Shown here: positions 36,596 to 45,326 of the stretch, one piece after another
Numbering within the stretch: the stretch's first letter is position 1
Layout of the letters: every line of letters begins with the position of its first letter
NCBI RefSeq assembly: GCF_005048225.1
Contig: NZ_SUNI01000004.1
Location: 221,706 to 285,705, forward strand
Source of the DNA: Paracoccus gahaiensis
GTDB taxonomy: Bacteria > Pseudomonadota > Alphaproteobacteria > Rhodobacterales > Rhodobacteraceae
Direction: 5' to 3'
Length of the DNA: 64,000 bases
Position numbers and translations under genes: made by a program
Notes under the pieces: generated by a model
Database searches by the model: none
What the model was told of the DNA's origin: nothing
Seen by the model: only the letters and a program-made list of their open reading frames with translations

Positions 36596-37906
36596 TCAGA
36601 TCACATACAGCACCGCGCCCACGACCGCGCCGACCACCACCAGGTGGATCACGCAGAACCCCATGATGTCGCGCGCCTTCAGCCCGGCGATGCCCAGCAT
36701 CGGCAGCGCCCAGAAGGGCTGCAGCAGGTTCGTCCAGGCATCGCCCCAAGCCACGCCCATCACCACCTTGGCGACATCGGCGCCAAGCGCCTCGGCGGCG
36801 GGCAGCATGACCGGCGCCTGCACCGCCCATTGCCCCCCGCCCGAGGGCACGAAGATGTTCACGATCCCCGCCGAGATGAAGCTCCAGAAGGGCAGCGTCT
36901 CGGCGGTCGAGATCGACACGAACCATTGCGACAGGCTGGCGGCCAGCCCGCTCTCGACCATGATCGCCATGATGCCCGCATAGAAGGGGAACTGGATCAC
37001 GATTCCTGCGCCGCCGCGCACCGCATCGTCCAGCGCGGCCAGCAGGCTGCGCGGCGTGCCGTGGCAGAGGATGCCCAGGAACAGGAACAGGAAGTTCACC
37101 ACGTTCAGGTTCAGCGCGCCGCCGCCCAGGAAATGCAGCATCAGCCAGGCCAGCCCCGGGATACCGATCAGCAGCATCAGGATCGGGCTGGTCTCCAGCC
37201 ATTCGGCGGGGGTGGGGCGGGCGCTGCGCGGCTCGGGGGGCGCGTCGCGCAACCTCGCCGGGTCGATCAGCACCTGCTCGTGCTCCAAAGGCAGCATCAG
37301 GCGGTTGACCAGCGGCACGGCGATGAACAGCGCCGCCACGATCAGCAGGTTCCAGCCCGCGAAGATCGTCTCCGAGGTCGCGATGACCCCGATCTGGCTT
37401 TCGGTGAAATGCCCCGGCGTGGCCACCGTCAGCGGAATGGATCCCGACAGCCCGCCATGCCAGATCACGAAGCCCGAATAGGCCGCCGCCACCAGCAGCC
37501 GGTAATCGACCTGCACCTGTCGGGCGATCTCGCGCGCGAAGATCGCGCCCACGACCAGGCCGAAGCCCCAGTTGATCCAGCTGGCCGCCAGCGAGACCAC
37601 GCTGACCAGCACGATCGCCCCGCCGCGCGAGGTCGCCAGTCCGGCCAGCCGCGCCAGCACCCGCCGCACCGGCGGCGACGAGGCCAGGATATAGCCCGTC
37701 ACCAGCACCAGCAGCATCTGCATGGCGAATGACAGCAGTTCCCAGAAGCCGTTGCCCCACATCTCGACCAGCGCGACGGGGCTGGTGCCCTGCGTCAGCA
37801 TCGCCGCCAGCGCCGCGATCAGCGTCAGCACGATCACGAAGATGAACGCGTCGGGCAGCCATCGTTCCATCAACCGCGTCGCGGGCCGGGCCAGAAGTCT
37901 CAGCAT
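36596..37906 (-). CDS. Short-chain fatty acid transporter (AtoE family)
   Basis: A 436-residue permease with about twelve helices. Family motifs: WLPDAFIFVIVLTLIAAL at the start, SWINWGFGLVVGAIFAREI, HGGLSGSIPLTVATPGH and the C-terminal FVPSGGGQWAVQAPVMLPAA. AtoE-type proteins take up short-chain fatty acids such as acetoacetate and butyrate, which would suit the PHB and ethylmalonyl-CoA genes here. AGGAGG lies 6 nt before the chosen ATG; an ATG nine codons upstream is less likely. Confidence 0.9.
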   Translation of the reverse strand: MLRLLARPATRLMERWLPDAFIFVIVLTLIAALAAMLTQGTSPVALVEMWGNGFWELLSFAMQMLLVLVTGYILASSPPVRRVLARLAGLATSRGGAIVLVSVVSLAASWINWGFGLVVGAIFAREIARQVQVDYRLLVAAAYSGFVIWHGGLSGSIPLTVATPGHFTESQIGVIATSETIFAGWNLLIVAALFIAVPLVNRLMLPLEHEQVLIDPARLRDAPPEPRSARPTPAEWLETSPILMLLIGIPGLAWLMLHFLGGGALNLNVVNFLFLFLGILCHGTPRSLLAALDDAVRGGAGIVIQFPFYAGIMAIMVESGLAASLSQWFVSISTAETLPFWSFISAGIVNIFVPSGGGQWAVQAPVMLPAAEALGADVAKVVMGVAWGDAWTNLLQPFWALPMLGIAGLKARDIMGFCVIHLVVVGAVVGAVLYVI

Positions 37907-38001
37907 CTCGTTCCTCCTCCTTTTGCGGCCCATAGGCTGCGACAGGTGGGGCGCGATGGCAATGCGTCCGTCGGGGTCCGAGGCTGTTTAGCTGTGCCGG
38001 A

Positions 38002-39318
38002 TCAGCTTTCGCGGAAGGCCCGGTTGAAGTAATCGGTCAGCGGCTTCAGCAGATAGGTCATCGGGCTGCGGTCGCCGGTCTGGATATAGACCTCGACCGG
38101 CATGCCGGGGACCAGCGCCAGCGTGCCCAGCTTCTCCAGCTCGTCGGGCGGAATCGAGACCTCGGCGCGGTAATAGGGCGTCCGCGTCGCCTCGTCGATC
38201 AGCGCATCGGCCGAGACGCGGTCCAGCCGGCCGTCGATCTCGGGGGTGGTGCGCGACGAGAAGGCCGAAAAGCGCAGCACGACCGGCTGGCCCATCTGCA
38301 CCTCGTCGATGTTGATCGTGGCGATGCGCGCGCCGATGACCAGCGGCCGGTCCTGCGGGATCAGGTACAGCAGCGGATCGGCGGGCCGGATCACCGAGCG
38401 CGGCGTCGTCACCTGCATGTTGTAGACGATGCCCGAGACGGGCGCCCGGATGTCCAGCCGGTCCAGCTGCTCGGTCAGGCTGCGGCGGCGCTCGACCAGT
38501 TCCAGCTCGCGATATCCCTGATCGCGCAATTCGGTCTCGGCCTGTTCGCGCCGCTCGCCGGCCAGGCGCAGGCGCTGGATCTCCAGCTCGGTCTGCCGGC
38601 TGGCCGCCGAGGCGCGGGCGGCCTGCAGCGAGCCCAGCTCGCCATCCATCCGCGCCGCCTCGCGCTGCAGCGCCAGCACGCGGCTGGCCTGGGCCAGACC
38701 CCGGTCCAGCAGGCTCTGCTGGTCGGTCAGCTCGCGGCCGATCAGCTCGCGCTGCAGGGCCAGCGCCGTGATCTGGGCGTCGATGCCATCGATCTCGCTG
38801 TCGATCTGCTCGGACTGCTTGGACAGCTGATCGCGGGACTGGCGCAGCGTGTCCAGGCGGGTCAGGAACAGGCTGGTCTGGCCCTCGATCAGATCCTCCA
38901 GTGCGGGCACGCGGTCAGCGGCCTGCAGCAGTTCCTCGGGGAAGGTGACGGCTTGCGCATCGCCGCGCTCGGCCTCCAGCCGGCCGCGCCGGGCGAGGAT
39001 CTCGAAATACTGGCCCTCGACGATGGTGTGCTCGGTGCGCAGCAGCGTGCCGTCCAGCGCCAGCAGCAGATCGCCCGCCGCCACCGTCGCGCCCTCCGAG
39101 ACGGCGATGCGGTCGACGACGCCGCCATCGGGATGCTGGACCACCTGGCGCTGCTGCTCGACCTCGACCTGGCCGGTGGCCACCACCGCGCCCGAGATCC
39201 GCGTGGTCACCGCCCAGACCGTGAAGCCGCCGACCAGCACCACGACGGCAATGATTCCGGCCAGGATCGGCCCGCGCACCGGCCAGCGCCGATCGCCCGA
39301 GGCGGGGCGCCCGCTCAT
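38002..39318 (-). CDS. Type I secretion periplasmic adaptor (HlyD/PrsE family)
   Basis: A 438-residue membrane fusion protein: short cytoplasmic start, one transmembrane helix (GPILAGIIAVVVLVGGFTVW, about 16-35), a biotinyl-lipoyl half (VVQHPDGGVVDRIAVSEGA), a long coiled-coil hairpin (about 140-290), and the returning DIRAPVSGIVYNMQVTTPRSV domain. It links the inner membrane ABC exporter to an outer membrane channel. Its ATG overlaps the exporter stop. No outer membrane channel or substrate gene is next to it. Confidence 0.92.
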   Translation of the reverse strand: MSGRPASGDRRWPVRGPILAGIIAVVVLVGGFTVWAVTTRISGAVVATGQVEVEQQRQVVQHPDGGVVDRIAVSEGATVAAGDLLLALDGTLLRTEHTIVEGQYFEILARRGRLEAERGDAQAVTFPEELLQAADRVPALEDLIEGQTSLFLTRLDTLRQSRDQLSKQSEQIDSEIDGIDAQITALALQRELIGRELTDQQSLLDRGLAQASRVLALQREAARMDGELGSLQAARASAASRQTELEIQRLRLAGERREQAETELRDQGYRELELVERRRSLTEQLDRLDIRAPVSGIVYNMQVTTPRSVIRPADPLLYLIPQDRPLVIGARIATINIDEVQMGQPVVLRFSAFSSRTTPEIDGRLDRVSADALIDEATRTPYYRAEVSIPPDELEKLGTLALVPGMPVEVYIQTGDRSPMTYLLKPLTDYFNRAFRES

Positions 39319-41066
39319 GCGATGCCCCCGCCCTGGCCCGCGCTTTGCGCCTGCCGGATCTGGGCCGAGTTCTGTACCATCTGTTCCAGCACCTTGTCGC
39401 GCGGTCCGAAGGCACGGCGCAGGCCCGCCTCCAGCACCAGCAGGTTTTCGCATTCGTTGATCGCGGCGGGGCGGTGGGCCATGATGATGACCGCGCCGCC
39501 CTGCGCCTTCAGCCGCCGGATGGCCGCGTTCAGCGCCTCGGACCCCAGGTTGTCCAGGTTCGAGTTCGGCTCGTCCAGGACCAGCAGGACCGGGTCGGGA
39601 TAGAGCGCGCGCGCCAGCCCGATGCGCTGGATCTGCCCGCCCGACAGGCGACCCGCCGTCTGGCTGATGCGCGTGTCATAGCCCTGCGGCAGGTCCAGGA
39701 TCATCTGATGGGCGGCGGCGGCGCGGGCCGCCGTCACCACGCGGTCGGGATCGGGGCTGTCGGACAGGCGGGCGATGTTCTCGGCGATGGTGCCGTCGAA
39801 CAGGGTGACCTGCTGGGGCAGATAGCCGATCAGCCCGCCCAGCACGTCGGGATGGTACTGATCCAGCGTCGCCCCGCCAAGCCGGATGCTGCCCCCGCCG
39901 ACCGGCCAGGCGCCGATCAGCGCCCGGGCCAGCGTCGATTTCCCCGCGCCCGACGGCCCGATCACCCCAAGCGCCGTGCCCGGCGCCACGCCGAAGCTGA
40001 TCGCGCGCAGCGTGGCCTGTCCCTCGCCCGGCGGGGCGACGGTCAGGTTGCGCACCTCCAGCCGGGCCTCGGGGCGGGGCAGGGTGGTGCGCGGACCCTC
40101 GGCGGGCTGGCGGGACAAGAGCCCGGCCAGCCGCGCCCATCCGTCCTGCGCCGCCTGCACGTTGGGCCAGCCGCCGACCAGCTGGTCGACCGGCGCCAGG
40201 GCCCGGCCCATTACGATCGAGCTGGCGATCATCGCGCCGGGCGTCAGCTCCTGGCGCAGCACCAGCCAGGCGCCGGCGGCCAGCATGGCGCTTTGCAGAA
40301 ACAGCCGGAAGGTGCGCGAGAAGACGCTGAACCCCGCCGACACGTCGCCCGCCTTCACCGAATTGTCCTGCGCCTCGGCCCGCGCCACGCGCCAGCGGGC
40401 GAAGGTCGCCCCGCGCATGCCAAGCGCGCCGATCACCTCGCCCTCGTCGCGGTACAGATCGGCCATGCGCTGCGCCTGCCCCCCCGCCTGCGCCGAGCCC
40501 TGCAGCGGCACCCGCGTCAGCACCCGGTTCAGGATGGTGGTCACCACCAGGATCAGCCCGCCCACCGTGGCCACGATCCCCAGGATCGGGTGGAAGATAT
40601 AGATCGCCGCCAGGAACAGCGGCGCCCAGGGCAGGTCGAAGAAGGCCAGCATCACCGGCGAGGCGATCAGCCGCTGCACCGCGTCCAGATCGCGCATTCC
40701 CCCGGCGGTGGCCGCCGATTCGTCGCCGCGCAGCGCGCCCTCGCGCAGGGCGGCGTTGAAGACCCGCCCCTCCATCCGGTCCTGGAAGCGGGCGGCGATC
40801 CGGCCGGTCACGCGGTTGCGAATCAGGTCGATCGCCCCCATCAGCGCGAACAGGAACACCACCAGCACGAACAGCGCGGTCAGCGTCTCGACGCTGCGCG
40901 AGGCCAGCACGCGGTCATAGACCTGCAGCATGAACAGCGGGCCGGTCAGCATCAGCAGGTTCACCACCGCCGAAAACACGCCCACGGCCAGAAACAGCCG
41001 CCAGCCCGTGGCCCGCGCGGCGCGCAGTTCGCGCTCGCCCTCGGGATAATTGCCGCCCTTGCTCAT
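39315..41066 (-). CDS. Type I secretion ABC transporter, permease/ATPase (PrtD family)
   Basis: A 583-residue half transporter: N-terminal six-helix domain without a C39 peptidase, then an ATPase domain with Walker A GPSGAGKST, signature LSGGQIQR and Walker B LLVLDEPNSNLD. The PrtD/AprD-like layout fits export of RTX-type proteins with an uncleaved C-terminal signal. First gene of the exporter pair. Divergent from mlaA. Confidence 0.93.
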   Translation of the reverse strand: MSKGGNYPEGERELRAARATGWRLFLAVGVFSAVVNLLMLTGPLFMLQVYDRVLASRSVETLTALFVLVVFLFALMGAIDLIRNRVTGRIAARFQDRMEGRVFNAALREGALRGDESAATAGGMRDLDAVQRLIASPVMLAFFDLPWAPLFLAAIYIFHPILGIVATVGGLILVVTTILNRVLTRVPLQGSAQAGGQAQRMADLYRDEGEVIGALGMRGATFARWRVARAEAQDNSVKAGDVSAGFSVFSRTFRLFLQSAMLAAGAWLVLRQELTPGAMIASSIVMGRALAPVDQLVGGWPNVQAAQDGWARLAGLLSRQPAEGPRTTLPRPEARLEVRNLTVAPPGEGQATLRAISFGVAPGTALGVIGPSGAGKSTLARALIGAWPVGGGSIRLGGATLDQYHPDVLGGLIGYLPQQVTLFDGTIAENIARLSDSPDPDRVVTAARAAAAHQMILDLPQGYDTRISQTAGRLSGGQIQRIGLARALYPDPVLLVLDEPNSNLDNLGSEALNAAIRRLKAQGGAVIIMAHRPAAINECENLLVLEAGLRRAFGPRDKVLEQMVQNSAQIRQAQSAGQGGGIA

Positions 41067-41184
41067 CCACCGCGCCCATCTGCCCCGCTGCCGGGGGCTT
41101 GCCTCGTTTGTCGGGCGACCATATCACCGCTCAGGGCCGATGCCAGCCCATCACAACCCTTGCACGAAATGGTTAGGAAAACTC

Positions 41185-41988
41185 TTGCCTCCGATCTTCC
41201 GTCCGCTTGTCCCGGTGGCTGCTCTGGCCCTGACCGCCCTTGTCGCCGCAGGCTGTGCCTCGGCCCCCGTGCAGCAGGACGGCATCACCATCAACGACCC
41301 CTATGAGGCGCAGAACCGCCGCGTCCACGCCTTCAACAAGGGCCTGGACGCCCGCGTGATCGGCCCCGTCGCCAACCGCCTGAAGGGCAGCGACGAGGAC
41401 GACAGCGCCCCGCGCGACCCCGACGCCCCCATCGGGCCGCTGCAGATGGTCATCAATGCCGGGCGCAACCTGTCGCTGCCGGTCAAGTCGGTGAACGGGC
41501 TGCTGCAGGGCAAGCCCCGCGACGCTGGCGCCAACCTGGCGCGCTTCGCGGTCAATTCGACCGTGGGCCTGGGCGGGATCTTCGATCCGGCCACCGACAG
41601 CTTCGGCCTGACCGAGCGCAACACCGATTTCGGCCAGACCCTGGCGGTCTGGGGCGTCCCCGAGGGCGCCTATCTGGAACTGCCGCTGCTGGGTCCCTCG
41701 ACGCAGCGCGATGCGGTGGGGCAGGTGGCCGACCTGCTGATCGACCCGCTCTATCACCTGCTGGACGGCCCCGAGGCGGGGGCGGTCTTCGGGCTGCGCG
41801 TCGCCTCAAAAGCCGGTGATCGGGCGCGGTTCGGCGACACGGTGGATGGCATCCTGCAGGGAAGTGCGGATAGCTATGCGCAGACACGGCTCATCTGGCT
41901 GATGAACCGCCGCTTTGATCTGGGAGAGACCCGTGACGATTATGACCCCTATGACGATGCCGAGGTCATGGACCCCTATCAGGACTGA
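41185..41988 (+). CDS. mlaA: MlaA (VacJ) outer membrane lipoprotein
   Basis: A 267-residue lipoprotein of the Mla phospholipid transport system. Lipobox AAGC is followed by the VacJ signature NDPYEAQNRRVHAFNKGLD and later TVGLGGIFDPATDSFGL. MlaA removes phospholipids from the outer leaflet of the outer membrane and passes them to MlaC. I prefer the TTG start, which follows TAGGAAA and gives a compact signal peptide; ATG 41140 would add 15 residues. The 3' end overlaps the mlaC start. Confidence 0.92.
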   Translation: MPPIFRPLVPVAALALTALVAAGCASAPVQQDGITINDPYEAQNRRVHAFNKGLDARVIGPVANRLKGSDEDDSAPRDPDAPIGPLQMVINAGRNLSLPVKSVNGLLQGKPRDAGANLARFAVNSTVGLGGIFDPATDSFGLTERNTDFGQTLAVWGVPEGAYLELPLLGPSTQRDAVGQVADLLIDPLYHLLDGPEAGAVFGLRVASKAGDRARFGDTVDGILQGSADSYAQTRLIWLMNRRFDLGETRDDYDPYDDAEVMDPYQD

Positions 41989-42580
41989 CCGGCGCCGCTT
42001 TCTGGGCCTGATCGCCTGCGCCGGTGGGGCCGCCCTGCTGCCGGGACGTCCGGCCTTCGCGCTGGATTCCGCCGGCGCGCGGGCGCTGATCGACCGCTCT
42101 CTGGGCGAGGTCTATCAGGTCATCAATTCCGGCCAGCCCGCCGCGCAGATGTATCAGCAGTTCGAGGCGATCTTCGCCCGCTATGCCGATGTGGACGTGA
42201 TCGCGCGTTCCGCGCTTGGCCCCATGGCGCGCCAGACCGATGCGCCGGTCTTTGCCGATTACCGGCAGTCCTTCCAGGGCTATATCGGTCGCAAATACGG
42301 CGCCCGCTTCCGCGAGTTCATCGGCTCGCGGATCGAGGTGACGGGCGCGCGGCCGCTGAAAAGCTTCTATGCCGTGACCTCGGTGGCGCATCTGAACGGG
42401 CGCGCGCCGATGGAGGTCGAGTGGCACGTCTCCGACCGCTCGGGGCAGGACCTCTATTTCAACATCATCATCGAGGGCGTGAACATGCTGGCCAGCGAAC
42501 GCGCCGAGATCGGGGCGATGCTGGCCCGCCGTCAGGGCGACGTGACCGCGCTGGCCGCCGATCTGCGCCAGGCGGGCTGA
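41933..42580 (+). CDS. mlaC: MlaC-family periplasmic phospholipid carrier
   Basis: About 215 residues, with a Tat-like signal (DRRRFLGLIACAGGAALLP, cleavage near AFA) and the MlaC/Ttg2D domain (GEVYQVINSGQPAAQMYQQF ... RARFxEFIGSRIEVTGARPL, INIIIEGVNMLASERAEI-like ending). It shuttles phospholipids across the periplasm. The start is uncertain: GTG 41933 follows GGGAGAG best, ATGs at 41942, 41951 and 41957 are in frame. It overlaps mlaA. The mlaFEDB transporter genes are not in the window. Confidence 0.85.
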   Translation: MTIMTPMTMPRSWTPIRTDRRRFLGLIACAGGAALLPGRPAFALDSAGARALIDRSLGEVYQVINSGQPAAQMYQQFEAIFARYADVDVIARSALGPMARQTDAPVFADYRQSFQGYIGRKYGARFREFIGSRIEVTGARPLKSFYAVTSVAHLNGRAPMEVEWHVSDRSGQDLYFNIIIEGVNMLASERAEIGAMLARRQGDVTALAADLRQAG

Positions 42581-42598
42581 GCCTGCCCCACCCATGAC

Positions 42599-42632
42599 AA
42601 AGCCCGCCCGGTGCGCACCGGGCGGGCTTTTT
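42599..42632. terminator. Rho-independent terminator between mlaC and the PBP gene
   Basis: AAGCCCGCCCGGTGC pairs perfectly with GCACCGGGCGGGCTT, a 15-bp stem with no unpaired loop bases in the strict palindrome, followed by TTT on the plus strand and preceded by AA on the left. Convergent position suggests it ends transcripts from both sides. Confidence 0.9.
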
Positions 42633-42649
42633 CATGAGCCAAGAGGGGA

Positions 42650-44935
42650 TCAGTTCCCCAGGATCCCCTGCAAGGCGCGCGACAGCGCATCTTCGGAACT
42701 GGCCCCCGCGCTGTCGCCCGATGTCGCGGGCGCCCCGCCCGTCACCTCGGTCGAGGGCGCGCCGATGACCCGCCCGCCGCCGCCGTTCTGCTGCTCGACC
42801 GAGTTCATCACCCCGGCCAGCGCTGCCGCCAGCGGATCATCGGCCGAGCCGCTGGTCACCACCTGGGGCGTCGAGCCGCCCGAGGACATGATGATCCCGC
42901 TGCCATCGGGCGAAACGGTGGACAGCGCCAGTTCCGGCAGCCCGTCATGGATCTCGGACATCACCGCCTGCCAGATCTCGGCGGGCAGCCCGCCCCCGGT
43001 GACCCCGGTCAGCGGCGTGTTGTCGTCATTGCCCATCCAGACGCCGGTCACGTACTGCTCGGTGAAGCCCACGAACCAAGCGTCGCGATAGCTGCTGGTG
43101 GTGCCGGTCTTGCCCGCCACGGGGCGATCGCCCAGCTGCGCCCGGGTGCCCGTTCCTGACGAGATCACCTGCTGCATCATGTAGATCAGCTGCCCCGCCG
43201 CGCGCTGGCTGATGACACGCTCGCCGAAACCGCCGGTCTGGCCCATCAGCGGGCGGTCGTCGCCCTGCACGGTCAGCTCGACCAGCCCGTAGGGCGCGAC
43301 CGAGGTGCCGCCGTTGCGGATCCCCGCATAGGCGCCGGTCAGCTCCAGCAGCGTCGCCTCGGAGGCGCCAAGCCCAAGCGAGGGGCTGGTGGTCAGGTTG
43401 CTGACGATGCCGAAATCGCGCGCCACCCGGATCACCTGGTCACGGCCCACGGCCTCCTGCAGGCGGATGGTCGAGGTGTTCAGCGACTGCGCCAGCGAGG
43501 TGGTGAGCGAGACCATGCCACGATAGTTGCGGCTGTAGTTCTGCGGCTGCCAGTTGCGCCCGCCGGGGATGCGGATGGTCAGCGGCCCGTCCTCGATCCG
43601 GTCGGCGGGGGAAAAGCCCGCCTCTAGCCCCGCCGCATAGACGAAGGGCTTGAAGCTGGACCCGGTCTGCCGCTTGGCCTGGGTGGCGCGGTTGAAGACG
43701 CCGTTCACCCGCGTATCGCGCCCGCCGATCACCGCCCGCACGGCGCCGTCCGCCGACATCACGACCACGGCCGCCTCGGCGGTGGAGCCGTCCTTGACCT
43801 TCTCGTCGAAGACCTGCTGCAGTGCCCGTTCGGCCGCGCGCTGGATGCGCTGGTCGAAGGTGGTGGTGATGGTCACGTCCTCGGTCGTCTCGGATGTCAG
43901 GAAGCCCGGCCCCGATTCCATCAGCCAGTCCGCGAAATAGCCGCCTGCCCGCGCGGTCGCGGCTTGGGACAGAGTGGCCGGATTGGCCCGCGCCTGCGCC
44001 AGCTCCTGGTCGTCCAGATAGCCCTCTTCGTTCATCAGGCCCAGAACCACGTTCGCCCGTTCCTGGCTGCGCTGCAGGTCGGCAGTGGGGGCATAGCGGC
44101 TCGGCGCGGTCAGCAGACCGGCCAGCATCGCCGCCTGCGAGGCGTTCACCTGGCTGGCGGGGGTGTTGAAATAGCGCTGGCTGGCGGCCTCGAAGCCGCG
44201 CGCGCCGCCGCCCAGATAGGACCGGTTCATGTAGATGCTGAGGATCTCGTCCTTGGAATACTTGGCCTCCATCGCGAAGGCGTAGGGGATTTCCTTGATC
44301 TTGCGCCAGATCCCGCCCGACCGGCATTCGGCCTCGAACTCGGCCTCGTTGGCGAAGCGGGTGGGATCGAAGGTCTCGCCCAGGCACAGAAGCTTGGCCA
44401 CCTGCTGGGTGATGGTCGACCCGCCATGCCCCTCCAGCGGGCCGCGGCCCTCGGCCATGTTGATGCGCACCGCGCTGGCGATGCCGCGCGGGCTGACGCC
44501 CAGATGGCGATAGAAGCGCCGGTCCTCGGTCGACAGCACCGCCTCGCGCAGGATCGGGGCGATCTGGTCGCTGGCCACCGCGCCGAAGGTCTCGCCGCGC
44601 CAGGCAAAGACCCGGCCGTCGCGGTCCAGCATGGTGACGCTGCCCCGCGCGCGGCCGTCGAACAGCTCGGACGCCTCGGGCAGGCTGACATAGAAATAGG
44701 CGCTGGCCGCCCCGATGATCAGCGCGACCGTCATCGCCAGCCGCCAGACCGAGCCCCAGATGATCCGCCAGATCAACGTGACGAAGCCCGCGATCCAGCC
44801 CAGGATGCCGCCGCGCCGCGGCTTGCGGTGCCGCGTGACCCTGCGGGGTTTGGCCTTGGCAGGCGCGGGTTGGCTGCGCTTGTCAGCAACAGGACTCTTG
44901 CCCGTGCGGGTCGGGGTGCCGGTGGGTCTTTTCAT
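42650..44935 (-). CDS. Class A penicillin-binding protein (PBP1A type)
   Basis: A 761-residue bifunctional peptidoglycan synthase. A basic cytoplasmic start and one transmembrane helix (LAMTVALIIGAASAYFYVSL) precede the glycosyltransferase domain (EDRRFYRHLGVSPRG, GGSTITQQVAK) and the transpeptidase domain with SxxK in TGSSFKP, SLN-type box and KTGTTSS. The C-terminus is a Gly/Ser/Ala-rich tail. The long open frame upstream of the ATG has no homology. It adds glycan strands and cross-links in the cell wall. Confidence 0.94.
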   Translation of the reverse strand: MKRPTGTPTRTGKSPVADKRSQPAPAKAKPRRVTRHRKPRRGGILGWIAGFVTLIWRIIWGSVWRLAMTVALIIGAASAYFYVSLPEASELFDGRARGSVTMLDRDGRVFAWRGETFGAVASDQIAPILREAVLSTEDRRFYRHLGVSPRGIASAVRINMAEGRGPLEGHGGSTITQQVAKLLCLGETFDPTRFANEAEFEAECRSGGIWRKIKEIPYAFAMEAKYSKDEILSIYMNRSYLGGGARGFEAASQRYFNTPASQVNASQAAMLAGLLTAPSRYAPTADLQRSQERANVVLGLMNEEGYLDDQELAQARANPATLSQAATARAGGYFADWLMESGPGFLTSETTEDVTITTTFDQRIQRAAERALQQVFDEKVKDGSTAEAAVVVMSADGAVRAVIGGRDTRVNGVFNRATQAKRQTGSSFKPFVYAAGLEAGFSPADRIEDGPLTIRIPGGRNWQPQNYSRNYRGMVSLTTSLAQSLNTSTIRLQEAVGRDQVIRVARDFGIVSNLTTSPSLGLGASEATLLELTGAYAGIRNGGTSVAPYGLVELTVQGDDRPLMGQTGGFGERVISQRAAGQLIYMMQQVISSGTGTRAQLGDRPVAGKTGTTSSYRDAWFVGFTEQYVTGVWMGNDDNTPLTGVTGGGLPAEIWQAVMSEIHDGLPELALSTVSPDGSGIIMSSGGSTPQVVTSGSADDPLAAALAGVMNSVEQQNGGGGRVIGAPSTEVTGGAPATSGDSAGASSEDALSRALQGILGN

Positions 44936-45326
44936 GCGTCGGATGCCTGCGTGACTGCGATGCCGGTTGGTCCGGCCATGGGATTGGCAGCAGACTACAG
45001 CAAGACATGCGCCAGGGGAATTGGGGTGACCAATCCGTGATGGCCCGCCCGGCGCGGACCGGCGCGGCAGGGGCGCCTGCGCCGGACCACGCCGCACTGG
45101 CGCGTGCAGGGGCATCCTGCCCAGAGGGCGGGCAGATTCGCCCAGGTTCCAGACAGATGCTGCCCGAATCGCGGGCGATGGCCGCTGATTCCGCCCAACA
45201 AAGCGGCAGTCCCGGATTCCGTCCTGCCGGGCGGTCGGCGCGTCTTTGCCCAAGGGACGGAATTGCAGATGAAAGGGGCGATGGCAGCCGGACCGGCGGC
45301 TGCGGCACGAAGCGAGGTTACAGCAC
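44936..45326. other. 391-bp gap between divergent PBP and amtB genes
   Basis: No convincing coding sequence. It should hold promoters for the PBP gene and amtB. A short GC dyad CTGCCC...GGGCAG lies near 45117-45136. The nearest sigma-54-like string (CGGCGCGTCTTTGCC, near 45236) has 9 rather than 10 bases between its GG and GC, so I do not call it. No glnK/glnB gene is present here, unlike the common glnK-amtB pairing. Confidence 0.5.

Noticed and set aside
39345..41306. Plus-strand 653-codon frame opposite the ABC exporter gene
   Set aside because: It is His/Arg/Gln-rich, antisense to an intact transporter and without homology.
45236..45250. Sigma-54-like promoter upstream of amtB
   Set aside because: The GG and GC doublets are separated by 9 bases rather than 10 and flanking consensus bases are missing.
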